Below, piece after piece: positions 41,186 to 43,376 of a DNA stretch of 43,376 bases; position 1 is the first letter of the stretch; every line of letters starts with the position of its first letter. Under the pieces are notes generated by a model that saw nothing but the letters and a program-made list of their open reading frames with translations, was not told the origin of the DNA and did no database searches. This DNA comes from Nitrosomonadales bacterium (lineage in GTDB: Bacteria; Pseudomonadota; Gammaproteobacteria; Burkholderiales; SG8-39), in assembly GCA_005240145.1 (NCBI GenBank), contig SBAS01000075.1, positions 1 to 43,376 of the forward strand, given 5' to 3'. Made by a program: the position numbers and the translations under genes.

Positions 41186-43376
41186 ATGACCGACCTGTCC
41201 CAAACTGCCGCGTCCTGGCGCGTCAGCCCGCCCGACGCAGATCCTGTCGAAACCCGCGAATGGCTTGAAGCCTTCGACGCACTTGTCGCCGCCGAGGGCC
41301 GCGAGCGCGCGACATTTCTCCTGCGCAAGCTGCACGAGCATGCGCGCGCACGACGCGTGCCGCTGCCGACGGTACTCAATACTCCTTACTGCAATAGCGT
41401 GTCTCTCGCCGAGCAGCCGCTATACCCCGGCAATTTGGAACTGGAGCAGCGCCTAGGTGCGCTGGTGCGCTGGAACGCGCTCGCGATGGTGGTGCGAGCC
41501 AACCGCGCCCACGCCGAACTGGGCGGGCACATCGCGAGCTACGCCTCGGCCGCGGACCTGTTCGAAGTCGGCTTCAACCATTTCTTTCGCGGCGGAGCGC
41601 GGGGGGATCTCATCTACTTCCAGCCGCATTCCGCGCCCGGCGTGTATGCCCGTGCGTTTCTGGAAGGAAGGCTTAGCCAGGAGAACCTCGCGAATTATCG
41701 GCGCGAGGTAGGTGGTCAAGGATTGTCGTCGTACTGCCATCCATGGCTGATGCCGGACTTCTGGCAGTTTCCGACTGGTTCGATGGGGCTTGGGCCGCTC
41801 AGCGCCATTTACCAGGCGCGATTCCTGCGCTATCTGGACCACCGCGGTCTGGCGGCCACCGCCGGCCGGAAGGTCTGGGCCTTCGTCGGCGACGGCGAAA
41901 TGGACGAGCCCGAATCGCTCGCCGGCCTTTCCCTCGCGGCGCGCGAAGGCCTCGATGACCTGATTTTCGTCGTCAATTGCAATCTGCAGCGCCTGGATGG
42001 CCCGGTGCGCGGCAACGGCTCCATCGTGCAGGAGCTGGAGGGTTTGTTCGCCGGCGCCGGCTGGAATGTGGTCAAGCTTTTGTGGGGTAGCGACTGGGAT
42101 TCGCTCTTCGCGCGCGATGTGGACGGCGTGCTGCTCAAGCGGCTGCACGAAACCGTGGACGGGGAGTTCCAGACTTACGCCGCCACCGACGGCCGCTTCA
42201 ACCGCGAACGTTTCTTCAACAAGTACCCGGAGTTGCAGGCACTGGTGGCACATATGTCGGACGAGGACATCGACCGGCTGCGGCGCGGCGGGCACGATAT
42301 GGTGAAAATTCATGCCGCCTACGCGACGGCTCACGCTCACCGCGGCCAACCCACGGTGATTCTCGCGCAGACCAAGAAGGGCTACGGCATGGGCCACTGG
42401 GGCCAGGGCAAAATGGGCACGCATCAGCAGAAAAAGCTGGACGACAAGGCGCTGCGCGCGTTTCGCGACCGCTTTGCCCTGCCGATCTCTGACGCTGATG
42501 TCGCGCAGCTGCGCTTCATTCACCCCGGCGACGAGAGCCCCGAGATCCGTCACCTGCACGCCTGCCGCCAGAAGCTCGGCGGCTACCTGCCTGTGCGTAG
42601 GGCGAACACGCAGCCGCTTGCCGTGCCGCCGCGCAGCGCGTATGCGCGCATGCTGGAAGGATCGCACGGCCGTGAGCAGTCCACCACGATGATTTTCGTG
42701 CAACTGCTCGCGCAGCTGCTGAAAAACGAGGCGATCGGCAAGCGCATCGTGCCGATCGTCGCCGACGAGGCGCGCACCTTTGGCATGCAGACGCTGTTCC
42801 GTCAGGTCGGCATTTACTCTTCGCTCGGACAGCTCTACCAGCCCGAGGATCACGAGGAGTTGCTCTACTACCGCGAGGCGCGCGACGGGCAGATCCTCGA
42901 GGAAGGCATCTCCGAGGCGGGCGCAATGGCTTCGTGGACTGCGGCGGCAACCGCCTATTCCGCCCACGGCACGCCAATGCTGCCGTTCTACATCTTCTAC
43001 TCGATGTTCGGCTTCCAGCGCGTCGGGGACCTCATCTGGGCGGCGGCGGATTCGCGTGCGCGTGGTTTTTTGATCGGCGCTACTGCCGGTCGCACCACGC
43101 TCGCGGGCGAAGGGCTACAGCACCAGGATGGGAGTTCGCATCTGGTCGCGGCTACGATTCCGAATTGCCGCGCCTACGACCCCTGCTTCAGCTACGAACT
43201 CGCGCTGATCGTTGAGGACGGCACTCGCCGCATGCTCGAAGCGCGCGAGGATATCTTCTACTACCTGACGGTGATGAACGAGAACTACGCACATCCGGCG
43301 ATGGCCGCCGGTGCCGAGGAAGGCATCCTCAAGGGGATGTATCAGTTCCGCAAATCGGCGCATGCCGCGCGCCCGC
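41186..43376 (+). CDS. Second AceE-type 2-oxoacid dehydrogenase E1, right end cut off (possible 2-oxobutyrate dehydrogenase)
   Basis: From ATG 41186 the frame stays open for 730 codons to the window edge. It shows the complete thiamine motif ([10 protein letters not shown], then [15 protein letters not shown]), SSYCHPWLMPDFWQFPTGSMG and [22 protein letters not shown], as in homodimeric E1. It is clearly related to aceE at 26143 but differs throughout (for instance HPWLMPDFW against HPWLMPDYW, and a shorter, different N-terminus). No E2 or E3 is next to it within the window; it could use those of the main complex. With a divergent Lrp/AsnC gene, it resembles MdeB, the alpha-ketobutyrate E1 of methionine breakdown. 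A pyruvate-specific paralogue is the alternative. Confidence 0.92.
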   Translation, partial: MTDLSQTAASWRVSPPDADPVETREWLEAFDALVAAEGRERATFLLRKLHEHARARRVPLPTVLNTPYCNSVSLAEQPLYPGNLELEQRLGALVRWNALAMVVRANRAHAELGGHIASYASAADLFEVGFNHFFRGGARGDLIYFQPHSAPGVYARAFLEGRLSQENLANYRREVGGQGLSSYCHPWLMPDFWQFPTGSMGLGPLSAIYQARFLRYLDHRGLAATAGRKVWAFVGDGEMDEPESLAGLSLAAREGLDDLIFVVNCNLQRLDGPVRGNGSIVQELEGLFAGAGWNVVKLLWGSDWDSLFARDVDGVLLKRLHETVDGEFQTYAATDGRFNRERFFNKYPELQALVAHMSDEDIDRLRRGGHDMVKIHAAYATAHAHRGQPTVILAQTKKGYGMGHWGQGKMGTHQQKKLDDKALRAFRDRFALPISDADVAQLRFIHPGDESPEIRHLHACRQKLGGYLPVRRANTQPLAVPPRSAYARMLEGSHGREQSTTMIFVQLLAQLLKNEAIGKRIVPIVADEARTFGMQTLFRQVGIYSSLGQLYQPEDHEELLYYREARDGQILEEGISEAGAMASWTAAATAYSAHGTPMLPFYIFYSMFGFQRVGDLIWAAADSRARGFLIGATAGRTTLAGEGLQHQDGSSHLVAATIPNCRAYDPCFSYELALIVEDGTRRMLEAREDIFYYLTVMNENYAHPAMAAGAEEGILKGMYQFRKSAHAARP

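Overview
The window is dense, GC-rich proteobacterial chromosome. The gene content points to a betaproteobacterium, although no rRNA or other taxonomic marker gene is present. The supporting features are a pyruvate dehydrogenase operon whose E3 subunit carries its own N-terminal lipoyl domain, the order glnA - small DUF4124-type protein - ntrB - ntrC, and argA of the fused kinase-fold/acetyltransferase type. No tRNA, rRNA, CRISPR array, phage gene or intact insertion sequence was seen. Two genes run off the window: an enolase-superfamily gene at base 1 and a second AceE-like gene at the right end.

Bases 1-3.7 kb and 11.9-19.9 kb look like carbohydrate-acid catabolism. On the left are an enolase-superfamily dehydratase/racemase, two metallo-beta-lactamase-fold proteins and an amidohydrolase of the lactonase type. 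On the right are a KstD-like flavoprotein, two short-chain dehydrogenases, an IlvD/Edd dehydratase, a PdxA2-type dehydrogenase, a UxaA-type dehydratase and a small exported protein. Between them (3.8-11.9 kb) sits an apparently self-contained amino-acid module: ornithine cyclodeaminase, arginase, a tyrosine-phosphatase-fold protein and PutA on the minus strand, with a divergent, frameshifted AsnC-type regulator. Together these would take arginine through ornithine and proline to glutamate. Near-identical 23-bp direct repeats (3766-3788 and 11904-11926) lie at the two ends of this block, next to broken genes (an NTF2-like pseudogene and an orphan biotinyl domain). My best reading is that a catabolic cassette was inserted, or rearranged, into a sugar-acid locus.

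From 20 to 34 kb the content is core metabolism and housekeeping: rsmE, argA, yggX, then the minus-strand operon aceE-aceF-lpdA-rpiA (4-bp ATGA overlaps or abutting genes), divergent folD-prlC-xthA, and aceB (malate synthase) converging on xthA.

From 34.3 to 40.1 kb there is a ketopantoate-reductase-like protein and the nitrogen regulon block glnA / DUF4124 protein / ntrB / ntrC. The glnA control region can be read directly: a sigma-54 -24/-12 element, two NtrC-type dyads exactly 30 bp apart upstream of it, a leader hairpin, and an intrinsic terminator after the gene. From 40.1 kb to the end there is a rhodanese-like protein, a second Lrp/AsnC regulator and, divergent from it, a second AceE-type E1 that may be a 2-oxobutyrate dehydrogenase (MdeB-like).

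No wholly new system could be demonstrated. The strongest leads are the repeat-bracketed arginine-to-glutamate cassette with its embedded phosphatase, the kinase-less PdxA2/UxaA sugar-acid cluster, the metallo-beta-lactamase-fold protein with a degenerate metal motif, and a possible small transcript at 11.6-11.8 kb.
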